Assembly (NCBI GenBank): GCA_017399305.1
Contig: JAFQDK010000009.1
Span: 186,001-250,000, forward strand
DNA length: 64,000 nt
Direction: 5' to 3'
Source of the DNA: Clostridia bacterium
GTDB lineage: Bacteria > Bacillota > Clostridia > Oscillospirales > CAG-272
Part shown: positions 53,839-62,104 of the stretch, piece by piece
Position numbering within the stretch: position 1 is the first letter of the stretch
How the letters are laid out: the number at the start of each line of letters is the position of its first letter
Translations under genes and position numbers: made by a program
The notes under the pieces: model-generated
What the model was told of the DNA's origin: nothing
What the model saw: only the letters and a program-made list of their open reading frames with translations
Databases searched by the model: none

Positions 53839-54605
53839 GCGACACCGTGATGCAAAACCCCAAAGCACAGCGCAGGATAGACGCAAAGCTGCTTCGTGAT
53901 GCAATGCCTGCTGAACTTCGTGCAGAAGATTCCAAGTCTATTTGTCAGAAGATAGTTTCGATGGCATCGTTTGGCCTTTGCGATATTATTCTTTGCTATG
54001 CGCCGATAGGCAGTGAGGTTGATGTTATGCCGGTTGCAGAGGCGGCAATCGCACGTGGCAAGACCGTTGCGTTCCCTGTATGTGATAAGGAAAGCGGCGA
54101 TATGGAGTTTTACTCTGTAGCATCGCTCGATGAACTTTGCGATGGAGGCACATTTGGAGAGAAAGTTCCTCCTGTAAGCGATGACAGACTTATCACTCCC
54201 ACCGTTGGCACAATGATAATCATGCCGGGATTGATTTTTGACAAAAGCGGCAGACGCATTGGCTATGGCGGCGGATATTATGACAAATACATAAGACGTC
54301 ATGAAGCTCTTTTTTATTCTTCAATGACAATCGGAGTTGCGTATTCAGCATTCCTGTCAGATATTCCGATTCCTTACAGCGATCACGATATCAGCGCGGC
54401 TATTGTAGTAACCGAAAAGAGAGTAAACTTTGTTCGCAAAATAGAAAAATCTCCAAAGCGTGAGGTGCGCAAGCGTCATTATGTGCCGTTGCTTGATGCC
54501 GACGGTAATCCTGCCACTCAGAAGCGCAGAGATTTTTATAATGCGAATTATATTTCCCCCGATGAGGGAAAATATAAAAAGCCTAAAGCAAAGGATATGA
54601 CCTGA
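53835..54605 (+). CDS. 5-formyltetrahydrofolate cyclo-ligase
   Basis: 256 residues. The family signature MPGLIFDKSGRRIGYGGGYYDKYI region (about 131-155, quoted in parts: GRRIGYGGGYYD) binds ATP and folate; YAPIGSEVDV and VAFPVCDKES precede it. The enzyme turns 5-formyl-THF into 5,10-methenyl-THF. After residue about 200 there is a basic extension of some 55 residues (KREVRKRHY, PKAKDMT) not usual in the family, whose members are about 180-200 residues. One-base overlap with the next gene. Confidence 0.9.
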   Translation: MSDTVMQNPKAQRRIDAKLLRDAMPAELRAEDSKSICQKIVSMASFGLCDIILCYAPIGSEVDVMPVAEAAIARGKTVAFPVCDKESGDMEFYSVASLDELCDGGTFGEKVPPVSDDRLITPTVGTMIIMPGLIFDKSGRRIGYGGGYYDKYIRRHEALFYSSMTIGVAYSAFLSDIPIPYSDHDISAAIVVTEKRVNFVRKIEKSPKREVRKRHYVPLLDADGNPATQKRRDFYNANYISPDEGKYKKPKAKDMT

Positions 54606-55516
54606 TGAAACTTAAGCCATATACCTCGGCGCCGTTTCTTGCAATCTTTGTATATTTGCTCACCCTTTGCGCCGAACATATTTTATCAACGCTTGATATG
54701 GGAGTGAATTCTTATCTGCTTGCTTCGGGCGGAATTCAGCTCTGTACCTATCTGCTCCCACTTTTACTTTATGGATTGCTTTTCGGCGGTATTTCGCCAA
54801 AGCGTATGCGCTTTCAGCCGCCTGTTGCAAAAAGTGTGCCCACTGCGATACTTCTCACAGTGATATTGCTTCTCGGCAGTGCACTTATCTCAATGCTGAC
54901 AATCCGACTTGGAATATCTCCTCCGACAGAGAATACATTTTCGGGTATCGCTGCACCGAATGCGCTTATACTTTTGGTTTTTGCCATTATTCCTGCAGTG
55001 TGCGAGGAGATAGTTTTCCGCGGAGTTATACTTAATTCTTTTGAGCTTTGTGGCACAGCTCCTGCGATAATCGGCACATCGCTGTTGTTTGCTTTTGCAC
55101 ACATGAGCCTTGAAAATCTGCCGTTGTATTTCTTTGCATCGGTAGTGTTGTGCTTTGCAACTTATATCAGTCGTTCTATTTGGTCGGCAATCATTATACA
55201 CTCATTGTATAATGTTTTGGCCATTGGACTTGGCGGCTATATCAGCGGTGTTGCGGCACATCTTGAAAGCTTTTCGCTGCTCTTTATCGTGATGCTTTTC
55301 TTGCTCTGGATATTTGTTATAGTGGCGCTTACAGAGAGTTCGCGAGTGTATCGCACATACGCCGAAAAGAATTATGACAGCGGTTATACGCCGCAAAAAC
55401 TTTCAAGCGCAGGTCGCTTGAAAGCCAGTGCATCTGTATATTTTTCACTGCCGTTTTTGCTTGCAGTGCTGATATATATTGCTATTATCGTGTTCTCAAT
55501 GCAGAATATAGCGTGA
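54605..55516 (+). CDS. CPBP-family intramembrane protease
   Basis: 303 residues, eight or so membrane helices. The Abi/CAAX-protease motifs are present: EEIVFRG (motif 1), FAFAHM (motif 2) and HSLYN (motif 3, IIIHSLYNVLA), the Glu and His residues of which form the metalloprotease active site. Bacterial CPBP proteins act in bacteriocin immunity, maturation or envelope stress; no peptide gene is nearby. The ATG overlaps the preceding stop by one base. Confidence 0.92.
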   Translation: MKLKPYTSAPFLAIFVYLLTLCAEHILSTLDMGVNSYLLASGGIQLCTYLLPLLLYGLLFGGISPKRMRFQPPVAKSVPTAILLTVILLLGSALISMLTIRLGISPPTENTFSGIAAPNALILLVFAIIPAVCEEIVFRGVILNSFELCGTAPAIIGTSLLFAFAHMSLENLPLYFFASVVLCFATYISRSIWSAIIIHSLYNVLAIGLGGYISGVAAHLESFSLLFIVMLFLLWIFVIVALTESSRVYRTYAEKNYDSGYTPQKLSSAGRLKASASVYFSLPFLLAVLIYIAIIVFSMQNIA

Positions 55517-55536
55517 GACAGAAAGGACCCTTTGAG

Positions 55537-56880
55537 ATGGAAGAAAATAAGAATAGAAGACCGCATGCGCGCAGAAATGTAGAAAAGTCTGCAAGCAACG
55601 ATGCGGTCGCAAAGAAAGCTGCAGATAGTTCCGATGCAGGGGCAAAGCCGGCTGAAACTGTGTTCGAGGTCGTTGATTTTTCCAATGACAATGCAAAGAC
55701 CAGACTTACAGAGGCACAGCCTAAAGCTGAACTTAAGACCCCTGTAAGACAGAAAAAAGAGAAAGAGAATAAATCCTCAGGCGCTCTCGGCGGCATTATC
55801 AAGGCACTGTTATACATGACTCTTGTGCTTGTACTTTCGATTGGTATTGCTTATACGATAATTGAAGTAGCAAATGATGTTTTTGCTTTTGTCAAGTCGG
55901 ACGAGGCCGTTCAGGTAGAGATTCCGGAAAAAGCAGACGTTAATGATATCGCAGATATTCTCGGCGATGCAGATGTTATTAAGTACCCCGGTCTGTTTAA
56001 GCTGTACGCTAAGATAAGTAACGAGGACAGTGTAGACGATGAGGGAAACAGCGTGTTTATCCCCGGTACTTATATGGTTTCTCCGATGCTCAATTACATG
56101 CAGCTTCTTTCTGCATTTAAAAAGCAATATACAAGAGAGGTTGTATGGGTTACATTCCCTGAGGGAACAACTGTCGACGATATGATAACCATTCTTACAG
56201 AAGAGTACGGTATTTCTACTCGCGAAGATTTTGTAAAGACTATCAACGAGTATGATTTCGATTTTGATTTTCTTGAGGGGCTTGATGAACTTGATGGACG
56301 TTATTACCGTCTTGAGGGATACCTTTTCCCCGACACTTATCAGTTCTATACCGATTCTTCTGCTGTAACAGTTGTTTACAGAATGCTTCAGAACTTTGAA
56401 ACAAAGCTCAAGTATGTCGGTGGCGGTAAGCTTGACGAAAGACTCAATGAGCTTGGCATGACACTTGACGAGGTTGTAACTCTTGCGTCTATAATTGAAA
56501 AAGAAGTAAAGTATCCTGTTGACTACGATCAGGTTTCTTCTGTATTCTATAACCGTCTTGCAGACAAGGCAAACTTCCCAAGACTTGAGAGTGATGCTAC
56601 AACTGTCTATGCTATCCAGATGGAGACTGGTGTACGCCCTGCAGAGCTGGGAGCGGCTGAACTTGCTTTTGACAGCCCGTATAATACCAGAAGTTCACGC
56701 GGACTTCCTCCCGGCGCTATTACCAATCCCGGATATGAGGCGCTTTACTGTGCTTTCTATCCTGCAAAGACTGATTATTATTATTTTGTTGCAGATAAAA
56801 CAGGTTACAATCTGTATGCAACTACACTTGCTGCACACAATAGAAATAAAGCTCAGGTACAAAGCGAGGCAGGAAATTGA
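55537..56880 (+). CDS. mltG: Endolytic transglycosylase MltG (YceG-like)
   Basis: 447 residues from the ATG at 55537 (AAGGA nine bases upstream); a GTG at 55513 is the alternative and would overlap the preceding stop. Basic/acidic cytoplasmic tail (to about 90), one membrane helix (about 95-118), a LysM-like region and the catalytic domain with LEGYLFPDTYQF, ASIIEKEVK (E321/E323 region), LESDATTVYAIQ and the closing SRGLPPGAITNPG. MltG cuts nascent peptidoglycan strands and sets chain length. The next gene starts inside its stop codon. Confidence 0.96.
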   Translation: MEENKNRRPHARRNVEKSASNDAVAKKAADSSDAGAKPAETVFEVVDFSNDNAKTRLTEAQPKAELKTPVRQKKEKENKSSGALGGIIKALLYMTLVLVLSIGIAYTIIEVANDVFAFVKSDEAVQVEIPEKADVNDIADILGDADVIKYPGLFKLYAKISNEDSVDDEGNSVFIPGTYMVSPMLNYMQLLSAFKKQYTREVVWVTFPEGTTVDDMITILTEEYGISTREDFVKTINEYDFDFDFLEGLDELDGRYYRLEGYLFPDTYQFYTDSSAVTVVYRMLQNFETKLKYVGGGKLDERLNELGMTLDEVVTLASIIEKEVKYPVDYDQVSSVFYNRLADKANFPRLESDATTVYAIQMETGVRPAELGAAELAFDSPYNTRSSRGLPPGAITNPGYEALYCAFYPAKTDYYYFVADKTGYNLYATTLAAHNRNKAQVQSEAGN

Positions 56881-57518
56881 TAGTTAAACCTAATGAGACC
56901 ACAGTCGCTTACCGCTGCCCAGATTGCGGTTGCGGCATAAAAAGCATAGTCGGCATTTTCTCACTTTCTGCGGAGATGCTTAAGTTGAAATGCCCATGCG
57001 GCGGCAGTTCAATGACAATTAAACGCACAAATGATGACAAAATACGTCTTAGTGTGCCGTGTATGGTTTGCAGACGCGATCATGATTTTGTCATCAGCAA
57101 GGATCTGTTTTTCAAGAATGAGCTTTTTGAATTGCCATGCTCACTCTCAGGATTTTCGCTTGCGTTTATAGGAAATAGTGATGACGTGTCTGCCGCTATT
57201 GATAGGGCGGATGAGGAACTCAGAAAAGTTCTCACTGAAGCAGGTGCGGCAAACATTGATATTTTCAAAGAGCAGAAAAAACAGATCGAGGAGATTCCTG
57301 ACGCTCAGGTATATGATATAGTCAGGTTTATTGTCAAGGAGCTTGAGGACGAAAATGCTATTCGTTGCAATTGCAGTGAAGGCGATTATGATATTGAGCT
57401 TTTTGATGACAGCGTGTGTGTATATTGTAAAAACTGCGGCGCAAAGCAGTATATTTCTACGTCATCGCTGTCTGAGGCGCAGGCATTTCTTGAAATTGAC
57501 GAACTCAAACTAAAATAA
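56877..57518 (+). CDS. Zinc-ribbon protein coupled to mltG, unknown function
   Basis: 213 residues from a TTG at 56877 (TTGA overlap, GAGG upstream). Three Cys clusters: CPDCGCG (about 14-20), CPCGG (39-43) with CMVC (62-65), and a C-terminal CNC...CKNCGAKQY (about 165-190). The middle (EELRKVLTEAGAANIDIF, KQIEEIPDAQ) looks helical. I do not recognise the family. The tight link to mltG suggests an envelope or division role, but the protein has no membrane segment. Confidence 0.72.
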   Translation: MIVKPNETTVAYRCPDCGCGIKSIVGIFSLSAEMLKLKCPCGGSSMTIKRTNDDKIRLSVPCMVCRRDHDFVISKDLFFKNELFELPCSLSGFSLAFIGNSDDVSAAIDRADEELRKVLTEAGAANIDIFKEQKKQIEEIPDAQVYDIVRFIVKELEDENAIRCNCSEGDYDIELFDDSVCVYCKNCGAKQYISTSSLSEAQAFLEIDELKLK

Positions 57519-57542
57519 AAAAGAGCCATTCGGCTCTTTTTT
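57516..57542. terminator. Bidirectional terminator of the ftsK-mltG operon
   Basis: AAGAGCC (57521-57527), loop ATTC, GGCTCTT (57532-57538) flanked by A and T runs; also faces the minus-strand DUF4830 gene whose stop codon is at 57546. Confidence 0.9.
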
Positions 57543-57545
57543 ATT

Positions 57546-58028
57546 TTACGCTTTTGTAAATCCGTGGGCAAAGCCGCTTGGGTCAGCAGAGCAGATATCT
57601 CCGCCGACGACCTTGTTTTTATAGATAAGCAGATTTGCATATACTGTGTCTGCATATCCCTCATAGTTTGTCACTTTGTATGTATAACGCATCACGGTTT
57701 TTCCCTTGTATCTGCCAAGGTCAAGACCTTCGCCTTTTTGTATTTCGTTATAAGCGGCAAAAACTTTGTCAAACTCCTTGGGTATTGTTACCTCGACACT
57801 CTCCACAGGCTCATTTTCAATGGTATAGCCGAACTGGGAGAGAAAGTTTGCGCGGTCCTCGGCGGTCTTGACCTTGTCAAAGTGCTTTTCGTTTGTCACA
57901 ACCTCGCCGGTTGGTGCAGAGCTTTCGTTTGACGGGATAAAGATAAACAGTGCTGCAATCGCTATAACTGCAAGCGCCGCGATTGACACAAGCTTTATCG
58001 TGTTCATTTTGATTGAACGTATAAACAT
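57546..58028 (-). CDS. DUF4830-type membrane-anchored protein
   Basis: 160 residues. One N-terminal membrane helix (KLVSIAALAVIAIAALFIFI, about 12-31), then an extracytoplasmic DUF4830-like domain: RANFLSQFGYTIE, TIPKEFDKVFAAYNEIQ, DLGRYKGKTVMRYTY, ending VVGGDICSADPSGFAHGF. These proteins are common in Clostridia, often with unknown function. The Shine-Dalgarno AAGGAGG lies in the 3' arm of a 15-bp hairpin (58033-58075). The only other start, ATG at 58007, lacks a site. Confidence 0.82.
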   Translation of the reverse strand: MFIRSIKMNTIKLVSIAALAVIAIAALFIFIPSNESSAPTGEVVTNEKHFDKVKTAEDRANFLSQFGYTIENEPVESVEVTIPKEFDKVFAAYNEIQKGEGLDLGRYKGKTVMRYTYKVTNYEGYADTVYANLLIYKNKVVGGDICSADPSGFAHGFTKA

Positions 58029-58032
58029 AGAA

Positions 58033-58075
58033 AATCCTCCTTAGCCATTTGCTAAATAATATGGCAAGGAGGATT
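58033..58075 (-). promoter_or_regulatory. Hairpin sequestering the DUF4830 Shine-Dalgarno
   Basis: AATCCTCCTT (58033-58042) pairs with AAGGAGGATT (58066-58075) and GCCAT (58044-58048) with ATGGC (58061-58065), with one bulged A: 15 pairs. On the mRNA the AAGGAGG in the 3' arm is the ribosome site of the ATG at 58028, and the 5' arm starts four bases after the stop codon of the upstream DUF2156 gene. Only a short UUCU follows, so it is a poor terminator. Confidence 0.7.
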
Positions 58076-58078
58076 ATT

Positions 58079-58975
58079 TTATTCTATAATACCAAGGTAT
58101 TTTTGCTTTAGCATGATTGGATTATATGATTCCTTTGAGCGGCGAAGCCCCTCGTTTGCGTCATCTTCCTCGCGGTTGATGTATTCAACATCGGGGTATG
58201 CATTTGCTTCAAGGTGCACAAGCATCGGATAGATGCCGCGAAATTCGGGAAGCCCTTTTTCAATGTGTATCATCAGCGTATTTCCGATTCTTTCCATCAC
58301 TACAAAGCCTGCTATATTTCCGTCAATTCGCATTACCCTTGAATCGACAGGTAGGCTTGGCAGCATCGGTATAAGCCGCTTGCAGGCGAGCGATTCTTTT
58401 TTTGCAGAATCTGTCATGTCTTTTACGGCGTTTTCGTATTTGTCAAAGAATGAAAGAAGCTCGGTTTCTTCTTCCTTCTTATAAGGCCTAAAAGTATAGT
58501 TTGCAAATTGCTTTAAAAAGGCATTCATATGGTTCTTTTGTGAGTGGAATTTCTTGCCTTTGTACTGCCTTAATGTTTCGGCATCGTAAATATAATCGGC
58601 TGCACCGTCCTCACCGTCGTATGAAAATCTGTCGCCGAAGGCTTCTTTAAGCGCGTGGATTTCGGTATCGGTCATGGAGCAGAGATATAGCGGAGTGCCA
58701 AATTCGTCTATAAGCTTATTGATGCGGTCGATATAGTCTTCGCCTTTGTTGTTATCCCAGCGGCGCAGGGCAAAGTATGTTTTTCCCTCATAGTGTTCGG
58801 CGATGCAGAAACTTTCGTCATCTGTAATTTCAGTGTCTAGAGTGTCTTTCCACATATAGATATTACCGACACTGTTGTCACATATTTCAGCTTCCACGAC
58901 AGCATTTTCAAGCATCTCTTTGATGCGTGTTGCATCTTCAAGATCTATTCTTTTAAACTTCGTTTTTGTTATCAT
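58079..58975 (-). CDS. DUF2156 protein (lysyl-phosphatidylglycerol synthase C-terminal-like)
   Basis: 298 residues, soluble. Tandem GNAT-like fold of the DUF2156/MprF C-terminal type: [41 protein letters not shown], and the closing [27 protein letters not shown]. MprF-like proteins transfer an amino acid from aminoacyl-tRNA to a lipid, but without the membrane half the acceptor is unknown. It overlaps rnhA by four bases (ATGA). Confidence 0.88.
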   Translation of the reverse strand: MITKTKFKRIDLEDATRIKEMLENAVVEAEICDNSVGNIYMWKDTLDTEITDDESFCIAEHYEGKTYFALRRWDNNKGEDYIDRINKLIDEFGTPLYLCSMTDTEIHALKEAFGDRFSYDGEDGAADYIYDAETLRQYKGKKFHSQKNHMNAFLKQFANYTFRPYKKEEETELLSFFDKYENAVKDMTDSAKKESLACKRLIPMLPSLPVDSRVMRIDGNIAGFVVMERIGNTLMIHIEKGLPEFRGIYPMLVHLEANAYPDVEYINREEDDANEGLRRSKESYNPIMLKQKYLGIIE

Positions 58976-59412
58976 AAAATGAATTTTTCAGCTTCCTTTA
59001 CGGCGAGCGTATCGCAACGCTCATTATATGGGTGACCTGCGTGTCCCTTTATCCAGTTGAATGTAACCTTGTGAATATCAAGAAGCGTGAGCAATTCCTC
59101 CCACAGGTCAATGTTAAGCGCCATCTTCCCGTCGGATTTTTTCCAACCTTTTTCGCGCCAGCCGTATACCCACTTTTTTGTAACAGCATCGACAAGGTAT
59201 TTTGAATCCGAGGTCAGTGTGACCTCACAAGGCTCTTTCAGCGCGGAGAGCGCAACTATAGCGGCAAGCAGCTCCATGCGATTGTTGGTGGTATTTGCTT
59301 CTCCGCCTGAGAATTCTTTTTCGTGCCCGCCATATACCAGAACAGCACCGTATCCGCCAGGACCCGGATTGCCCTTGCATGCACCGTCGGTATAAATATC
59401 AACTTTCTTCAT
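58972..59412 (-). CDS. rnhA: Ribonuclease HI
   Basis: 146 residues. The catalytic carboxylates are all visible: D7-region in [17 protein letters not shown] in [11 protein letters not shown] in TSDSKYLVD and D in NERCDTLAV, with [11 protein letters not shown] supplying the mobile His. RNase HI removes RNA from RNA-DNA hybrids. The ATG follows GAGGGAG. It heads a small unit with the DUF2156 and DUF4830 genes. Confidence 0.97.
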   Translation of the reverse strand: MKKVDIYTDGACKGNPGPGGYGAVLVYGGHEKEFSGGEANTTNNRMELLAAIVALSALKEPCEVTLTSDSKYLVDAVTKKWVYGWREKGWKKSDGKMALNIDLWEELLTLLDIHKVTFNWIKGHAGHPYNERCDTLAVKEAEKFIL

Positions 59413-59435
59413 CTCGCTCCCTCACTTTCCGATAT

Positions 59436-59464
59436 ATTGTAACACTTTGTTAATAGGAAAGCAA
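59436..59464 (-). promoter_or_regulatory. Promoter of rnhA
   Basis: On the minus strand, TTGCTT (59464-59459), 17-base spacer, TACAAT (59441-59436), about 25 bases before the rnhA ATG. The rest of 59465-59595 has no gene and no clear motif. Confidence 0.6.
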
Positions 59465-59595
59465 GAAAATAGTATAAATTAAGTTTGTATGACTTAGAGC
59501 CTATATTCTATCATCTGCTTTTTTCTTTTAATTATGCAGTAATATCATGCGAGATTTGGATATTGGCAATGCGCTTTATACTGTCAGGATAAAAT

Positions 59596-59630
59596 AAAAA
59601 GAGCTGTTCATTTTAGCTTGAACAGCTCCT
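59596..59630 (-). terminator. Terminator of the serine-hydrolase gene
   Basis: GAGCTGTTCA (59601-59610), loop of eight, TGAACAGCTC (59619-59628): ten perfect pairs with A/T runs on both sides, just after the stop codon at 59634. Confidence 0.9.
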
Positions 59631-59633
59631 TTT

Positions 59634-60719
59634 TTATTTCAATACGGCATTTTCAAATGCAACTGTACTGCGTGATGTAACAGACATATCAAAAAATGAG
59701 TTTTTGAGAAATACTGCAACAAGATTTCTTTCTCTGTGTAAGATAATATGTGTACCGTATGCTCCATGGCTGAATACAGTGCCCTTGGGTAAGCGGTGCT
59801 GACCGCTTATCATAAAGCAACCAATGCCGTTGTTTTCACCCCGTGCAAGCCCGTCAAGTCCGTCTGTAAGCCTTGGTGTAAGCATAAGTTCAACTGCATC
59901 TTTTGTCAGGATATTTTCGCCACCGCTTATCAGCATTTTGCAAAAACGAAGGATGTCAGGCATCGAGCTTATAAGCGAAGCGCCTGCCGCTTCGTATGAG
60001 CGCGGCATACCTCGGTAAATGTTGCCTCTGAAATTAACCTCTCTGTCCTCACCGCTGATGCGTTGATGCATGGGTACAAGTCGGGAATACTGACCATCGT
60101 CAGGCTGAAATGTGGTGTCCTTCATTCCAAGCGGAGCGAAAATCTCACTTTGCAAATAATCATTAAAGGTTTTGCCGCTGAGTATCTCAACTATCCTTGC
60201 AAGCACGTCATATCCTGCAAAGCCGCTGTATGCCGCGCGGCTTCCCGGCTCAAATGCAAGGTGAAAAGCTTTGGCATAATACTGTGTCACTTTTTCAAGC
60301 GAAACCTTTTCTTCTGTAGGCATTACCGCATATTCACGGTTGCCAAGCTCGTCTGCGCCAAGTCCTGCCGTATGTGTAAGCAGGTCAAGCAGTGTTACTT
60401 CTCGCTTAGGTATGGAAATGGGATATATCATCCCATTTGGCGCGATGCTTCCGATAGAAAGACGTGCAAAATCCGGCAGATATTTTGAAACCTTGTCGTT
60501 TATATCAAGCTTTCCTTCACAGTGAAGTTTCATTACAGCGGTGGCGGTAAATATCTTTGTCACTGATGCAAGGCGATATAAACTGTTTTCGTTAAAACGC
60601 TCATCTCCAAAACTTTCGTTAAAGATGACTTCACCGTTTACAACTACAGCCGCCGCTCCGCCAAAACATTCGCGGCTTTCTATCTGGTCACGAAACAGCT
60701 CGTGCAGTTTTTCTTGCAT
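59634..60719 (-). CDS. Serine hydrolase of the class C beta-lactamase / esterase family
   Basis: 361 residues from the ATG at 60719 (AGGAG ten bases upstream). The SxxK motif is SVTK in LYRLASVTKIFTATAVMKL, and the YxN-type second motif is YSGFAGYD (Y-S-G variant). The third KTG-like motif is HGAYGTH. No signal peptide. Cytoplasmic serine hydrolases of this family are esterases or D-aminopeptidases rather than antibiotic-destroying enzymes. The gene overlaps the 3' end of the membrane acyltransferase by 32 bases, so the two are expressed together. Confidence 0.9.
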   Translation of the reverse strand: MQEKLHELFRDQIESRECFGGAAAVVVNGEVIFNESFGDERFNENSLYRLASVTKIFTATAVMKLHCEGKLDINDKVSKYLPDFARLSIGSIAPNGMIYPISIPKREVTLLDLLTHTAGLGADELGNREYAVMPTEEKVSLEKVTQYYAKAFHLAFEPGSRAAYSGFAGYDVLARIVEILSGKTFNDYLQSEIFAPLGMKDTTFQPDDGQYSRLVPMHQRISGEDREVNFRGNIYRGMPRSYEAAGASLISSMPDILRFCKMLISGGENILTKDAVELMLTPRLTDGLDGLARGENNGIGCFMISGQHRLPKGTVFSHGAYGTHIILHRERNLVAVFLKNSFFDMSVTSRSTVAFENAVLK

Positions 60720-61713
60720 TTTGAATCTTCTCCTTGATGAAGGTGTATCCCATACAGGTGACAAAAGTCAATGTATAAGTAAAGACAAATCGGAACGCAT
60801 AGGCACAAAACAAATCGGTTATGCCTGTTTTCGCGATGATATCATTTGCAATGTAGATATAAAGAATGTGTGACAGATACATTCCAAACGATGCTCTGTC
60901 CATAAGCGCGATAAAGCCCCACAGCTTTTTGCCCTCTGCGACAAGGAGAAATAAGCCAAGCAGAAAGAATATTATGGAGAGGCTGTAGCAAAGGTGAAGT
61001 GTTTCAAGCCATTTAAAGGCTATGCCATACACAACGGCACGGTGCGTCAAATAGAAATTTGCGTATCCTGTGACCGCTGTAAGCAGGGCGAAAAGCCATA
61101 CGAATTTTTTTACAAATGAGCATACCTTTTCATAGTTTTTACCGACAATGGCACCGATGACAAAATAGCATAAGTACGCCGGAAATACGCGGTCATCATA
61201 CTGAAAATGCACAAACTGTTTGAACAGTATGGTCAAAATCACCGAGCATACCGATAGTAGCCACGGGTTTATCTTTGAAACAAGCCATTTGAAAAACGGC
61301 ATATTAAAATAGAACTGCATTATGGTAACTATGAAATAAAAATGAGAACAGATAGTACCAAAAGCAACATATTCGCCAAACTTGCTAAATGAGAAGACAT
61401 AGCCGAAGTGGCGGATGAAATATATGTAGTAAACAATTATCCACAGTATATATGGGATGACGATTTTTTTGTATCTGCCGGACAGAAACTTTTCGTAGTC
61501 CATAGGCTTTTGCGAAGAAAAGAGCTTTACTGCGGACAGAAAGATAAATCCCTGAACAACAAACTGGCTAAGCTTCCATACAGCAAACATGACAGTATAT
61601 TGTACGGTGTTTTTATCAAGGCTGTTTATAGTCCATGAACACGTGTGTACCAAAATGACCAGCATGCACATGAGTATATTCATAAGTGAAAGTTCACTTT
61701 TTCGTTTTGTCAC
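60688..61713 (-). CDS. Acyltransferase-3-family membrane protein
   Basis: 341 residues, about ten membrane helices, from a GTG at 61713 preceded by AAGGAAG. Family marks: the first-helix LVILVHTCSW with the conserved His, and RYKKIVIPYILWIIVYYIYF, then FGMYLSHILYIYI. Acyltransferase-3 proteins O-acylate surface polysaccharides or lipids. The overlapping serine hydrolase could remove or transfer the same group. Confidence 0.9.
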   Translation of the reverse strand: MTKRKSELSLMNILMCMLVILVHTCSWTINSLDKNTVQYTVMFAVWKLSQFVVQGFIFLSAVKLFSSQKPMDYEKFLSGRYKKIVIPYILWIIVYYIYFIRHFGYVFSFSKFGEYVAFGTICSHFYFIVTIMQFYFNMPFFKWLVSKINPWLLSVCSVILTILFKQFVHFQYDDRVFPAYLCYFVIGAIVGKNYEKVCSFVKKFVWLFALLTAVTGYANFYLTHRAVVYGIAFKWLETLHLCYSLSIIFFLLGLFLLVAEGKKLWGFIALMDRASFGMYLSHILYIYIANDIIAKTGITDLFCAYAFRFVFTYTLTFVTCMGYTFIKEKIQNARKTARAVS

Positions 61714-61807
61714 AAAATCACTTCCTTTGCAGATATTGTAACATATCTTTGCAAAATTTGCTATAGAAAGATTAATTAAAGGGTTAAGTGGAGGATTTAT
61801 ATTTTTC

Positions 61808-61836
61808 TTGACATTTTATTTTAAATATGATAGAAT
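61808..61836 (+). promoter_or_regulatory. SigmaA promoter of the valS T-box transcript
   Basis: TTGACA (61808-61813), 17-base spacer, TAGAAT (61831-61836); the transcript starts near 61843, where the T-box leader begins. Confidence 0.82.
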
Positions 61837-61842
61837 TTTTTA

Positions 61843-62061
61843 TGCATTGATCGGGAGGAGTAGTTTTCTTCCTTGCATTAAGAGAGCGTGCGGTTGGTGA
61901 AAGCACGTTGCAAGCGGAAACGAAGGTAGCCCGGGAGCATCGGGAAGAAAGGCGCATGCCAAGTAGAACCCGACGGTTTTCCCCGTTACAGGATTCAAGA
62001 GTTAAAATTTCAGGTGGTACCGTGCTTACAAGCACCCTGACTTACTGTCAGGGTGCTTTTT
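61843..62061 (+). ncRNA. T-box riboswitch (tRNA-Val) of valS
   Basis: Stem I has the AGTA bulge near 61859, the distal AG bulge/GGTTGGTG loop, and a GTA specifier codon at 61926-61928 (valine). The T-box AGGTGGTACCGTG lies at 62012-62024, able to pair with uncharged tRNA CCA. The terminator follows: AGCACCCTGAC (62031-62041), GTCAGGGTGCT (62047-62057) and T run to 62061. Uncharged tRNA-Val would form the antiterminator and allow valS transcription. Confidence 0.93.
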
Positions 62062-62104
62062 ATTTTAAAAATAAAAATATTATCATAAATCAAGGAGAAT
62101 TCTA

